Positions 1 through 7,463 of a stretch of DNA of 64,000 bases are shown here, piece by piece. The stretch is taken from NCBI GenBank assembly GCA_947382485.1, contig CANCYS010000001.1:181425-245424 (forward strand), read 5' to 3'. This stretch comes from an uncultured Clostridia bacterium (GTDB lineage Bacteria > Bacillota > Clostridia > Christensenellales > UBA1242). Every line of letters starts with the position of its first letter. Position 1 is the stretch's first letter. The notes beneath the pieces are model-generated. The model saw only the letters and a list, made by a program, of their open reading frames with translations, was not told the DNA's origin and ran no database searches. The translations under genes were made by a program, and so were the position numbers.

Positions 1-71
1 TTTATCATTATTATGTTAAATTGTAAAGATTTATCAATATCAAAGAATTTTAAAAAATCTTGAAAAAAGTG

Positions 72-100
72 TTGCAAAAGTTTAAAAGATATTATATAAT
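72..100 (+). promoter_or_regulatory. Promoter of tRNA-Asn
   Basis: TTGCAA at 72-77 and TATAAT at 95-100 are separated by 17 bases, a near-consensus sigma-A type promoter. It ends about 54 bases before the tRNA. Confidence 0.8.
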
Positions 101-153
101 GCTATTGTTCTTTGAAAGAATATTTATCTTTTAAAAGAACATAATTTTAATAT

Positions 154-228
154 TCCCCAGTAGCTCAGTGGTGGAGCACTCGACTGTTAATCGATAGGCC
201 GTAGGTTCGAACCCTACCTGGGGAGCCA
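154..228 (+). tRNA. tRNA-Asn (GUU)
   Basis: The 7-bp acceptor stem pairs 154-160 with 218-224. The anticodon loop carries GTT at 186-188, the T arm has the usual GGTTCGAACCC, and CCA is encoded at 226-228. It is a single-gene transcript between its own promoter and a hairpin terminator. Confidence 0.96.
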
Positions 229-252
229 AAATGCCGAAAGGCATTTTTTTTG
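229..252 (+). terminator. Terminator of tRNA-Asn
   Basis: An AATGCC-GAAA-GGCATT hairpin is followed by a run of T directly after the tRNA. A second, weaker AAAAGAT...ATCTTTT hairpin lies at 274-304. Confidence 0.85.
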
Positions 253-360
253 TGACACAGATTATATTTTATTAAAAGATGGCATGTTTGCTATCTTTTT
301 TATTTTGGATATAAAAATAATAAAGCATTTTCTTTTTATTTTTTATAAATTTATGCGATA

Positions 361-389
361 TTGATTTTCTAAGCAATCTATGATAATAT
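361..389 (+). promoter_or_regulatory. Promoter upstream of the nucleotidyltransferase gene
   Basis: TTGATT (361-366), 17 bases, then TAATAT (384-389) preceded by TG (381-382), i.e. an extended -10. Confidence 0.6.
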
Positions 390-414
390 TTATTTATATA
401 AAAGGATAATTTAA

Positions 415-981
415 ATGATTATTTACACAGGAAAATTTCAACCATTTCACAACGGTCATCTATCTATGATTGAAAAATTGGTAGATTTGTTTCCATATGA
501 ACAAATTTGTGTGGCAGTTATAAAAAAGACAGAACTTAAAAACGGAGATGCCTTTGACAAAGTTGTTGATGCAGAATGGAAAAAGAAAAAATTTTTGTTT
601 GATAGTGAAGAAACTTGCGAACTTATTAATTCTGTTCTTCAAAATAAATTTCCTGAAAAATTTTCTAATGGTTTAATTTTTAGTTGTGAAAGAGTACGAC
701 CATCTGCGTCGACATGGCAAAGCATTATTGACATGTTTGGCGATAACAGGGTTTGGGCTTTTACGCTTAATGACGAGTATGATGAATGGGAAGAACAAAA
801 ATGTGCATTCTATCAATCTATGGGAGATAAGACTATTAGAGTGCCTATACATAAAAATATTAATGGTTCAGATTTAAGAAAATTTATTGAAAATAAAAAT
901 ATTTCAGCATTAAAAAATTTAGTTCCTGAGGAAACATTAAAATTTTTAATTCAAAAATTTAATATGCCAGAATTTAATTGA
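415..981 (+). CDS. Cytidylyltransferase-like protein (NMN adenylyltransferase type)
   Basis: A 188-aa soluble protein. Residues 4-16 carry the nucleotidylyltransferase superfamily signature: a TGKFQPF stretch, then H-N-G-H, which is the (H/T)xGH ATP-binding motif. The size and N-terminal placement match archaeal-type NadM/NMN adenylyltransferases and related adenylyltransferases. In that family the enzyme joins a nucleotide monophosphate to ATP and releases pyrophosphate. The C-terminal signature usually written ISTxxR/S is replaced by NGSDLRKF (about residues 148-155), which is close to the SxxR used by this fold. The start is supported by AAAGGA nine bases upstream and a promoter at 361-389. 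The true substrate (NMN, nicotinate mononucleotide or another) cannot be decided here. The gene stands alone between tRNA-Asn and the leaderless gene at 1068. Confidence 0.8.
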   Translation: MIIYTGKFQPFHNGHLSMIEKLVDLFPYEQICVAVIKKTELKNGDAFDKVVDAEWKKKKFLFDSEETCELINSVLQNKFPEKFSNGLIFSCERVRPSASTWQSIIDMFGDNRVWAFTLNDEYDEWEEQKCAFYQSMGDKTIRVPIHKNINGSDLRKFIENKNISALKNLVPEETLKFLIQKFNMPEFN

Positions 982-1032
982 TTTAAGCGAAAATTGATAT
1001 TTTTAATATATGAATAAATATTATTTTTAATA

Positions 1033-1061
1033 TTGAGTTTTTGATTATTTTATGTTAAAAT
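1033..1061 (+). promoter_or_regulatory. Promoter giving a leaderless start at 1068
   Basis: TTGAGT (1033-1038), 17 bases, TAAAAT (1056-1061) with TG at 1053-1054. The ATG follows after exactly six bases, so the transcript should begin at or next to the start codon. There is no Shine-Dalgarno. Confidence 0.65.
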
Positions 1062-1067
1062 ATAACT

Positions 1068-2123
1068 ATGGAAAATAAAAACGGATTTATATATTATCAA
1101 AGGGTGCAAGATGATTCTGTTCCCTATCATCTCAAAGAAATTCAAATTTCTGATATTGACACAAGTCGTCCAACTATCATTGAGTTTACTGGCTCAGGAG
1201 CCTTAGAAGCAAGGGCTGTTAATGGGTATCTTAAAACCACTGAGTCTCAACTTTTAACATATTGCAAAGACTTGGACGTTAAAGATGTTAACATTATCGG
1301 CGTTGACTACAATGCTACTGCTGGTGATTTTGTTCAGTTGGTTCCTATTGCTGTTGATAACAGTATGGATTTTATTGATAATTTTTTGGTTCCTCTTTCA
1401 CTTGATGAAAATGGTAATTTAAATGTTTTAAAAGCATGCAAAAATTTAAGAAATATTACTTTTAAAACTCATTGCATGGGACATGAAATTGTTTATTATT
1501 TAAATAAAAATTACAAAAAGAAATTGTTAGAACTTGGATATAGTGAGGAAAATGCCTCAATAATTATGTCTCAAATTTTGGAAATTAGTTATGGTTCGGA
1601 ATATGTTCCGCTAGACTTTAAACAGGCTATTATTGTTTCTCAAAATGACCGTGAAGTTAGAGATAGATTTTATTCACTCGATGCTCTTTTTAGTAACTTG
1701 GACAACATTGATATGAGCACAGAAGACAGAGCCATGTTAAATCAAATTCATAATGAAAAAGATAATGATAAAATGACAGACTTTTTTAAGGAAAATGAAA
1801 GAGTGTACATTATCATTAATAACGAAAATGAACTTGTTTTTTGTTTTTCTAATCCAGTTGATAACAAAGGTGATGACCACTCAATACATTTTGCAAGAAT
1901 AGAAAAAAATAATACGAAAGCTAAAAGAGCAACAGATGTTGGATTTTATGTTGCCAAAGGAATATCTAGTTTGCTTTATGGTTCAATTAAAAACTCTCTA
2001 CTCAACGCACAAACTCAAAATTTAATTCCATTAGATTTAAATGAACTTGGTGTTTTGGCAAATGAAGTTGTTAAACCTTTAAATGACAAGCCACTTGCAA
2101 AATACAGCCAAAAAGGCGAATAA
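1068..2123 (+). CDS. Hypothetical protein, possible alpha/beta-hydrolase-like fold
   Basis: A 351-aa protein with no signal peptide or membrane segment; I do not recognise the family. Around residues 133-137 the stretch THCMGHEI follows a predicted beta strand and precedes a helix, which resembles a nucleophile elbow (G-x-S-x-G) with Cys in place of Ser. The flanking sequence has no clear Gly pair, so this is only a hint of a lipase-like fold. The N-terminal third (IIEFTGSGALEARAVNGYL) could hold an oxyanion-type glycine turn. The start is leaderless: the -10 box ends six bases before ATG. The gene ends at a strong hairpin shared with the convergent gene at 2172. Confidence 0.7.
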   Translation: MENKNGFIYYQRVQDDSVPYHLKEIQISDIDTSRPTIIEFTGSGALEARAVNGYLKTTESQLLTYCKDLDVKDVNIIGVDYNATAGDFVQLVPIAVDNSMDFIDNFLVPLSLDENGNLNVLKACKNLRNITFKTHCMGHEIVYYLNKNYKKKLLELGYSEENASIIMSQILEISYGSEYVPLDFKQAIIVSQNDREVRDRFYSLDALFSNLDNIDMSTEDRAMLNQIHNEKDNDKMTDFFKENERVYIIINNENELVFCFSNPVDNKGDDHSIHFARIEKNNTKAKRATDVGFYVAKGISSLLYGSIKNSLLNAQTQNLIPLDLNELGVLANEVVKPLNDKPLAKYSQKGE

Positions 2124-2135
2124 TACTAAGAAATA

Positions 2136-2166
2136 AAAAGTGTGGATTTAACCACACTTTTATTTT
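2136..2166. terminator. Bidirectional terminator between convergent genes
   Basis: AAAAGTGTGG-ATTTAA-CCACACTTTT with A/T tracts on both sides serves both the 1068 gene (+) and the 2172 gene (-). Confidence 0.85.
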
Positions 2167-2171
2167 ATATT

Positions 2172-2930
2172 TTATTTTGAAAATAACGAACTTGAACTTT
2201 TATTTTTTGCTTTTACAAACTCATTAAAAACTTTTGGTAGTTCACTTAAACATCTTTCTATATTATTTTTATAACCTTCAATTTTATTTGCAAATTCTTT
2301 ATCTTCTTCAACATTTGATTCAATTTTTATTTGAGTTGCGTCTTTCTTTGGTTGCATTGTGTTGAAGTCAAAAGATGCTAAAAATTCTTTAAATTTTTCT
2401 GTTCTATTTCTATAATAATTTGCATCTTTTATCAACACTCGATAGTATAAAATTTTTCCAAGCAGATTTGCAAGATTGATAAATTGTTTATTTCTATTTG
2501 CTTCGTACACACTTGACTGCAAGTAGCTTTTAGAATCTATATTCATTAAGTCAAATTTGTTTAAATTTATATTTTCTTCTACCATGCTGTAAGGTAAAAA
2601 CAGTTCAGGGATATAATGACTTGCCATAGTAAAACAACTTTTTGTTGGATCATCATAATTGTACTCGCCCACGGCTATATACTTGTAAGCCAAATCATCA
2701 TCAATTTCTAATTCTAAAATTAAATTGCTATCTTTATATCCTTCTTGATTAATTTTAAAATTTATTGCATCTTCTTTATTAAAGAAAAAATACTTTCCAT
2801 TTTTATAGTCTTCTTCATGAGGAAAAATTATACCTTCATCTTGCTTTACGGTTGGATGAGGCAAAAGTATGTTTCCATTTATTTTAAGTGATTGTTCTTC
2901 CTCAAAACTTAAAATTCTATAAATTTTCAT
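2172..2930 (-). CDS. Hypothetical protein
   Basis: A 252-aa, acidic, probably cytoplasmic protein that I cannot assign. The N-terminal half (residues 1-90) has alternating strands and the stretch KYFFFNKEDAINF, a pattern seen in several small ADP-ribosyltransferase-like and RES-like folds, but no catalytic triad can be named. The C-terminal 70 residues are charged and helical. The start codon lies exactly six bases after the -10 of a consensus promoter (TTGACA-17-TAAAAT at 2965-2937) and lacks a Shine-Dalgarno, so it is probably translated from a leaderless mRNA. It is transcribed alone. Confidence 0.7.
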   Translation of the reverse strand: MKIYRILSFEEEQSLKINGNILLPHPTVKQDEGIIFPHEEDYKNGKYFFFNKEDAINFKINQEGYKDSNLILELEIDDDLAYKYIAVGEYNYDDPTKSCFTMASHYIPELFLPYSMVEENINLNKFDLMNIDSKSYLQSSVYEANRNKQFINLANLLGKILYYRVLIKDANYYRNRTEKFKEFLASFDFNTMQPKKDATQIKIESNVEEDKEFANKIEGYKNNIERCLSELPKVFNEFVKAKNKSSSSLFSK

Positions 2931-2936
2931 AAATCA

Positions 2937-2965
2937 ATTTTAACATTATACCATAATACTGTCAA
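2937..2965 (-). promoter_or_regulatory. Consensus promoter giving a leaderless start at 2930
   Basis: Read on the minus strand: TTGACA (2965-2960), 17 bases, TAAAAT (2942-2937), then six bases and the ATG at 2930. Confidence 0.75.
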
Positions 2966-2986
2966 TATGCGATTTTTCGGAAAATT

Positions 2987-4486
2987 TTAACTCTTGTTTA
3001 TCTTTTGTTTAATATATTTTAAAATAAATTCTGCAACATTCACATTTGTTGTGTCGAAAATATTTTTTAAATGGGCATTTGAATTTACTTCACAAACAAC
3101 AGGACCTTCATTTGTTTGAAGAATGTCAACTCCACAAAAATCACAACCGAGAATTTTTGAAACTTTTTTTGCTAAATCTATTTCTTTAATTGTTGGTTGA
3201 TAGTTGTAAGCCACTCCACCATTTGAAAGGTTGGAACGAAAGTCTCCATTTTTAGATTCTCTTTTCATACTGGCAACAACTTCTTTGCCTACAACATTTA
3301 TGCGGACATCTTTTCCATGACATTCTGAATAGTACTTTTGAAACAAAAGTTCTCTACCCTGTTCTTTTTCTATCAACTCAAACATTTCATCTTCTGAATT
3401 AATTAAGAAAACTTGTTTGCCTTCTGAACCATAGAATTTTTTTGCTACAAGTGGGAGTTTAAGATTTTTAATTACATCTGAAACGAAATTTTTTACATAC
3501 TCTTTTTTGTAATTGAACATCAATGGTAGCAGAAAAGTCTTTGGAATTTTTATATTATTTTCATTTAAAATTTCATAAGTTTTTGCTTTATTGTCACATG
3601 CAAAAATGCTATCACTACAATTAAAAACTTTATAACCTTGTTTTTCAAATGCTCTTGCAAGAAAAACATCTTTATCATAAAAAAGAACAGCATCACATTT
3701 TGGAAAACAATTTTCTTGCCCAACAAAATTTAATAGTTCCGTATTTTTTGCAATCTGCAAATTTATGTTCAACTTTTTTGCAGTGTCAAATAACAACTGA
3801 TTTTGCAAATTGAATTTTTCGCTATCTAAACTTACATTTGTAACTAAAAGCAATTTCATTTGATATATTTCCTTTTCAATTTCAATAAGAATATTTTCAA
3901 TGATTTTCATTACATCTTGAAGGTTTTGCCCACCACAAAATTTTGAAACAACCCTGCAATTCATTTCAAGCAAAACTGATGGAATTTGATTTTTAGCACA
4001 ATTTGTTGAAACTGTGTTTGGAGCATCTGCATCAAACGGGTCGTTTATTTTGAAAACATAGTTTTCTTTTTCAAAGTAGAATTTAAATATATCAATTATT
4101 TTTAAATTTTCAAGCAAGTTTTTATGAGTTTTTCCACCAGTGCCAAGACAAAAATCCATTTCCCTTTTATCACTTAGCTGATGCAAATCTAATACAAATT
4201 TGATGTCATTTTTCAAACAATAATTTATCAAACTATCCCTATACTTTGACTTGCTGTCAAAGTTTGCATCGTCATTCTCATTTTTTGTTTTTATGAAACA
4301 TGGATAACCGAGTTCATTTAAATGAAGTGCAATAAGTGCTGTTTCGGGTTCTGCATATTTTATTTTTCCATTTCGGATTTGTTCAACTGAATGTGGTGCA
4401 GAAATTAATATTTTTTTTGCACCTTCTAAAACCACAAAATTTTCCCCAGAGGTCTTTAATTTTTCAAATTTTTCTTGTTCGTTCAT
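2987..4486 (-). CDS. Fusion of N-formylglutamate amidohydrolase-like domain and RimK-type ATP-grasp ligase
   Basis: The protein has 499 aa and two domains. Residues about 25-205 resemble the N-formylglutamate amidohydrolase family of zinc amide hydrolases: an APH (His32), a PET motif with Glu48, a DLH (His102) and a basic-rich LLEMNCR (about 172-178) are in the family order. Residues about 210-499 form a RimK/LysX-like ATP-grasp ligase, with VAKKFYGSEGK (ATP binding), a K-R-E strand, SNGG and a final CGVDIL...VCEVNSNAHL metal/ATP segment. Such ligases add amino acids, often glutamate, to carboxylates through acyl phosphates. A plausible reading is a paired ligase and amidase acting on one amide-linked product; this is inference. 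Met210 (ATG at 3859) has an AAAGGA-like stretch upstream, so the ligase could also be made separately. The main start has GAGGT upstream. Confidence 0.8.
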   Translation of the reverse strand: MNEQEKFEKLKTSGENFVVLEGAKKILISAPHSVEQIRNGKIKYAEPETALIALHLNELGYPCFIKTKNENDDANFDSKSKYRDSLINYCLKNDIKFVLDLHQLSDKREMDFCLGTGGKTHKNLLENLKIIDIFKFYFEKENYVFKINDPFDADAPNTVSTNCAKNQIPSVLLEMNCRVVSKFCGGQNLQDVMKIIENILIEIEKEIYQMKLLLVTNVSLDSEKFNLQNQLLFDTAKKLNINLQIAKNTELLNFVGQENCFPKCDAVLFYDKDVFLARAFEKQGYKVFNCSDSIFACDNKAKTYEILNENNIKIPKTFLLPLMFNYKKEYVKNFVSDVIKNLKLPLVAKKFYGSEGKQVFLINSEDEMFELIEKEQGRELLFQKYYSECHGKDVRINVVGKEVVASMKRESKNGDFRSNLSNGGVAYNYQPTIKEIDLAKKVSKILGCDFCGVDILQTNEGPVVCEVNSNAHLKNIFDTTNVNVAEFILKYIKQKINKS

Positions 4487-4561
4487 ATTTTACCTCAAAT
4501 TTAGTTCTAAGCATATTATAACATTTAATTTAAAATTAATAAAGTTCTATTTTTAAATAAA

Positions 4562-4590
4562 TAAAAACAACCAAATTTTTGGTTGTTTTT
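4562..4590 (-). terminator. Terminator of the 5660-4590 gene pair
   Basis: An AAAACAACCA/TGGTTGTTTT hairpin with T runs lies at the end of the 4590 gene. Confidence 0.7.
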
Positions 4591-5186
4591 TAATTTTCTT
4601 TTTGAACAGCAACACTTTCATGTTTTCCAGATTTGATTTTTTTTAGTTGCAATCTGTAATATATTTTAAGTGCGTAATATTTTGCATATAATGCTGACGC
4701 AACTTGCGATGACTCTTGAAATTCCTTCAATTTATTTAAAACATTTTCTGCTTGTAAAAGTTTTATATATATTTGATATTTATTTTTGTCATTTGCATGA
4801 ACACGTCTTTGTTCTTGTATGTCATCAAACTCTGACTGATAAACAAATGAAATATTTGTATTTAAAAAATTGCTTTCTATTTCTTCACCAAGAGCAATCA
4901 TTTCTTCTTCGCTCAAATTTTCATTTACTTGCCCTACAATTTGACTGTCAATTTTTGCCATTGTTTCATTTACTATGCTTAATGCTTCAAGTTGACATTC
5001 ATTAAACTCTTTTGAACCAATTTCATCTACACCTGTGTGATTTCTTTTTTTATCTAAAAACAAAAAGTTTGCCAAACACATTGTTGTTGTTCTTTTTTGT
5101 TCTTCCATTGCATCAATATAAGATTTGATTTTTTTATTTAATTGCACTGTTTTTATCTTATTTGATATTGCTTTAAAAATTTCCAT
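4590..5186 (-). CDS. Hypothetical helical protein
   Basis: A 198-aa, mostly helical, highly charged protein without membrane segments or recognisable motifs. It is the second gene of a two-gene unit: its ATG, preceded by GAGGC, lies 26 bases after the stop of the upstream hypothetical gene at 5213. The shared, helix-rich composition of both proteins suggests that they work together. No function can be proposed from the sequence. Confidence 0.7.
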   Translation of the reverse strand: MEIFKAISNKIKTVQLNKKIKSYIDAMEEQKRTTTMCLANFLFLDKKRNHTGVDEIGSKEFNECQLEALSIVNETMAKIDSQIVGQVNENLSEEEMIALGEEIESNFLNTNISFVYQSEFDDIQEQRRVHANDKNKYQIYIKLLQAENVLNKLKEFQESSQVASALYAKYYALKIYYRLQLKKIKSGKHESVAVQKEN

Positions 5187-5212
5187 TTATAGCCTCATTA
5201 ATCAATTTGTTA

Positions 5213-5605
5213 TTATTCTTCACTGCCTAGTTGAGAAGCAACAGGAGTTTTAGGGTTAATATGTTTATATGTTCTTTTAACCTCTTCATAATTTTTTTCA
5301 TACACTTGTTTATTATATGTTGCAAACATATAGTCCATTAAAAATGACTGAACTTTTCTTAAATCAAAATTTGTAATCACTTTTACTGCTGTTTCAACAA
5401 TGTTTTCAAGTTCATGTGTTAAAAGGATTCCATGAATGTCATCTGCAAGAACCTTTGCACTTTCTTCTTCAAATTGTTTTAAAATATGCTTGATAAGTTC
5501 TTCTGCTTCTGGCATCATTTTTATTGCATTTTCTTTTGCATTTTCTTGTCTTATTCTTTCTTCATCAATAACTTGATCATATTGCTTTGCAGAAAGTTCT
5601 TCCAA
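5213..5605 (-). CDS. Hypothetical helical protein, 5' end frameshifted
   Basis: The open frame encodes 130 aa from a TTG at 5605, but that TTG has no Shine-Dalgarno. A much better start is the ATG at 5660, preceded by GAGG and by a promoter (TTGATT-17-TATAAT at 5719-5691). Reading from 5660 gives an 18-codon lysine-rich peptide that runs into a run of seven A (minus strand; T at 5606-5612). Removing one A there joins it in frame to the body of the gene. The locus is therefore either a real frameshift mutation, an assembly or read error in the homopolymer, or a slippage site. The protein is acidic and helical, and family and function are unknown. The 4590 gene follows in the same transcript. 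Confidence 0.65.
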   Translation of the reverse strand: MEELSAKQYDQVIDEERIRQENAKENAIKMMPEAEELIKHILKQFEEESAKVLADDIHGILLTHELENIVETAVKVITNFDLRKVQSFLMDYMFATYNKQVYEKNYEEVKRTYKHINPKTPVASQLGSEE

Positions 5606-5690
5606 TTTTTTTGATACTTTGTTTTTTAGCCTTTTTCAATGAATTTAATATTTTCCCCATGTTACTACCTCACATTAATTATACATAGGT

Positions 5691-5719
5691 ATTATACTTA
5701 AAACACGGCAAAAAATCAA
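5691..5719 (-). promoter_or_regulatory. Promoter of the 5660-4590 gene pair
   Basis: Minus strand: TTGATT (5719-5714), 17 bases, TATAAT (5696-5691), 30 bases before the ATG at 5660. Confidence 0.7.
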
Positions 5720-5746
5720 TACTATTTCCAACATTAAATTTGAATT

Positions 5747-6469
5747 CTATTTTGATTTATACAAATGATACAGTTCATTTGCTCTAACTCTAAACTCTTC
5801 TGCAATTTGTTTACCAGTTTTATTTTCATTTTTAAGCGACAAATAGTCCATTGGTTTGTCAATGACAATTGTGTTGTTTGACTTGCAATAATACATATTA
5901 TAAATTTTTAAACTTTTTCCATGAGTTTTATAATATTGCTTTGCGAGGGTTACAAAACCTGCATAATATTCTGTGAGTTCTTGATGATAACCATCTGATG
6001 AATTTTCTGGAAAAATTAAAATGCTTGTTCCTTTTTCAAGTTCTGAAAATGTTGTTTTGAAAGTTTTGATTAATCTTGAATCACGATATGTTGGAATTAA
6101 ATTTATGCCTTTATAAAACGCATACAAAAATGGTGCAATAATAAATGCAACAATTTTTGCTAACCATTTTGGAAGATGACGCTTTTCATGAAGATATATT
6201 TTAGACAAATATTTATATCGAGTTTTGAAATCTGCTGTCATTTCAAAAGTTCCCCAGAAACGGAATTTTAATGGAAAGTATAACTCATAAATTAATGGTC
6301 CTTTTGCTGCTTCATGATTGGTTGTGTAAATTGCTCCGTCTTCAAGTGGATTTCCACCAAGATTTATTATTTTAGGTTTTCTTTTAAAAATTCGCAAAAA
6401 AGATTTAACCGCTTCAAAAAGCGGTTTTCTTCTTGGAAGTTTTTCTTTATTTTTATTCTTTTTTTTCAA
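5747..6469 (-). CDS. PlsC-like acyltransferase
   Basis: A 240-aa protein resembling lysophosphatidate/glycerolphosphate acyltransferases. IYTTNHEAAKGP (about residues 47-58) corresponds to motif I (NHxxxxD), but Asp is replaced by Gly. ILIFPENSSDGY (about 149-160) matches the FPEGTRS-type substrate-binding motif. A hydrophobic segment at about residues 105-120 would sit at the membrane. Motif I is altered, so activity or acceptor may differ from classical PlsC; YihG/PlsC relatives with divergent motif I exist. The start is TTG, decided by a strong AGAGGAAG directly upstream. The gene stands alone. Confidence 0.75.
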   Translation of the reverse strand: MKKKNKNKEKLPRRKPLFEAVKSFLRIFKRKPKIINLGGNPLEDGAIYTTNHEAAKGPLIYELYFPLKFRFWGTFEMTADFKTRYKYLSKIYLHEKRHLPKWLAKIVAFIIAPFLYAFYKGINLIPTYRDSRLIKTFKTTFSELEKGTSILIFPENSSDGYHQELTEYYAGFVTLAKQYYKTHGKSLKIYNMYYCKSNNTIVIDKPMDYLSLKNENKTGKQIAEEFRVRANELYHLYKSK

Positions 6470-6614
6470 TGCTCTTCCTCTAACTAAAATTATATTTATT
6501 ATAATACATTATTGCTTTATATTGATTTAAAATTTTACTTTATAAACTAGTTTTTTGTTTAAATTTGCAATAACAACTCAAAAGATAGTTACAAATTTTT
6601 CAATTTTGTAAAAC

Positions 6615-7139
6615 CTATTCTCTTATTGCTCCATGCATTTCTTTTAACTCAAACAAAGATTCAACAAATGAAGAAACAAAAGGAACAAATTGATCCATTT
6701 CAATCATTTTTAAAAGTTCATCTTTACTAGCCCATTTTACATCTTCAACTTCACCATCAACAAATTTCAAAGTGTTTAAGTCAACATCAAGTTTTAAAAG
6801 ATAATAATCATCAAAACCATGATTGAAATTCATTGTGAGATGTGGTCGCACATTCGAAAAATCATAGTTTAATCCTATTTCTTCAAACAGTTCTCTTGCA
6901 GCTGCTTGTCTGCTGGTTTCACCAGTTTGTGAACAACCACCAGCAGAAAAATCCCAATAACCACCAAATTGTTTTTTGTGCATGCGTCTTTTTTGAATCA
7001 ACATTTCATTATTTTTATTGAAAATGCAAATGTGAACAACTTGCATATTTTCGTTATTTTGCGGACGAAAATTTTCTCCTCTTTCAGAAGTTTTTCCAGT
7101 TGATATTCTTTCATCTGCATATAAATCTATGATTTCCAT
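6615..7139 (-). CDS. NUDIX hydrolase (isopentenyl-diphosphate isomerase-like subfamily)
   Basis: A 174-aa protein with a complete Nudix box at about residues 74-96: G-G-C-S-Q-T-G-E, then R-E-L-F-E-E-I-G-L, matching GX5EX7REUXEEXGU. The preceding IQKR and GGYWDFSAGG are typical of the YfcD/IDI-like NUDIX group. Such enzymes hydrolyse or isomerise diphosphate compounds with a divalent metal; the substrate is unknown. ATG at 7139 is chosen over the upstream TTG because AAAGGA lies six bases before it. A second, related NUDIX gene lies at 11775. Confidence 0.88.
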   Translation of the reverse strand: MEIIDLYADERISTGKTSERGENFRPQNNENMQVVHICIFNKNNEMLIQKRRMHKKQFGGYWDFSAGGCSQTGETSRQAAARELFEEIGLNYDFSNVRPHLTMNFNHGFDDYYLLKLDVDLNTLKFVDGEVEDVKWASKDELLKMIEMDQFVPFVSSFVESLFELKEMHGAIRE

Positions 7140-7210
7140 AAACAATCCTTTAATTATTATAATTTGAGTTTATATAAATCACAATAGATTGTCAACGCAA
7201 ATAACTAAAA

Positions 7211-7243
7211 AAAATAAGCACTAAAATAGTGCTTATTTTTATT
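7211..7243 (-). terminator. Terminator of the LRR operon
   Basis: AAATAAGCACTA/TAGTGCTTATTT hairpin with T run on the minus strand, directly after the zinc-ribbon gene. Confidence 0.8.
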
Positions 7244-7435
7244 TTATTTTTCTTTTTTTATTGAAAATACATCTTCATTTTTCATAAGATTAATTTTTTC
7301 TAACACTTCTCCACAATATGGACAATCAACATATGATTTTCTATTATCATCACAATTACTTGGATTAATCACTAGCCTGACTATAAATTCTTTACCGCAT
7401 TTTGGACATTTTTCAACTTTATCTTTATGACTCAT
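7244..7435 (-). CDS. Small zinc-ribbon protein
   Basis: A 63-aa protein starting at ATG 7435, which has AAGGAG seven bases upstream. A longer open frame reaching back to 7603 lacks a ribosome site and overlaps the preceding gene. Two CPxCG pairs (CPKCGK near residue 10, CPYCGE near residue 43) should bind one zinc. Its role is unknown. It is the last gene of a three-gene operon with a membrane-bound zinc-ribbon protein and a secreted leucine-rich-repeat protein. Confidence 0.75.
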   Translation of the reverse strand: MSHKDKVEKCPKCGKEFIVRLVINPSNCDDNRKSYVDCPYCGEVLEKINLMKNEDVFSIKKEK

Positions 7436-7463
7436 ATTTGTTTCTCCTTTGATAATATAATGA

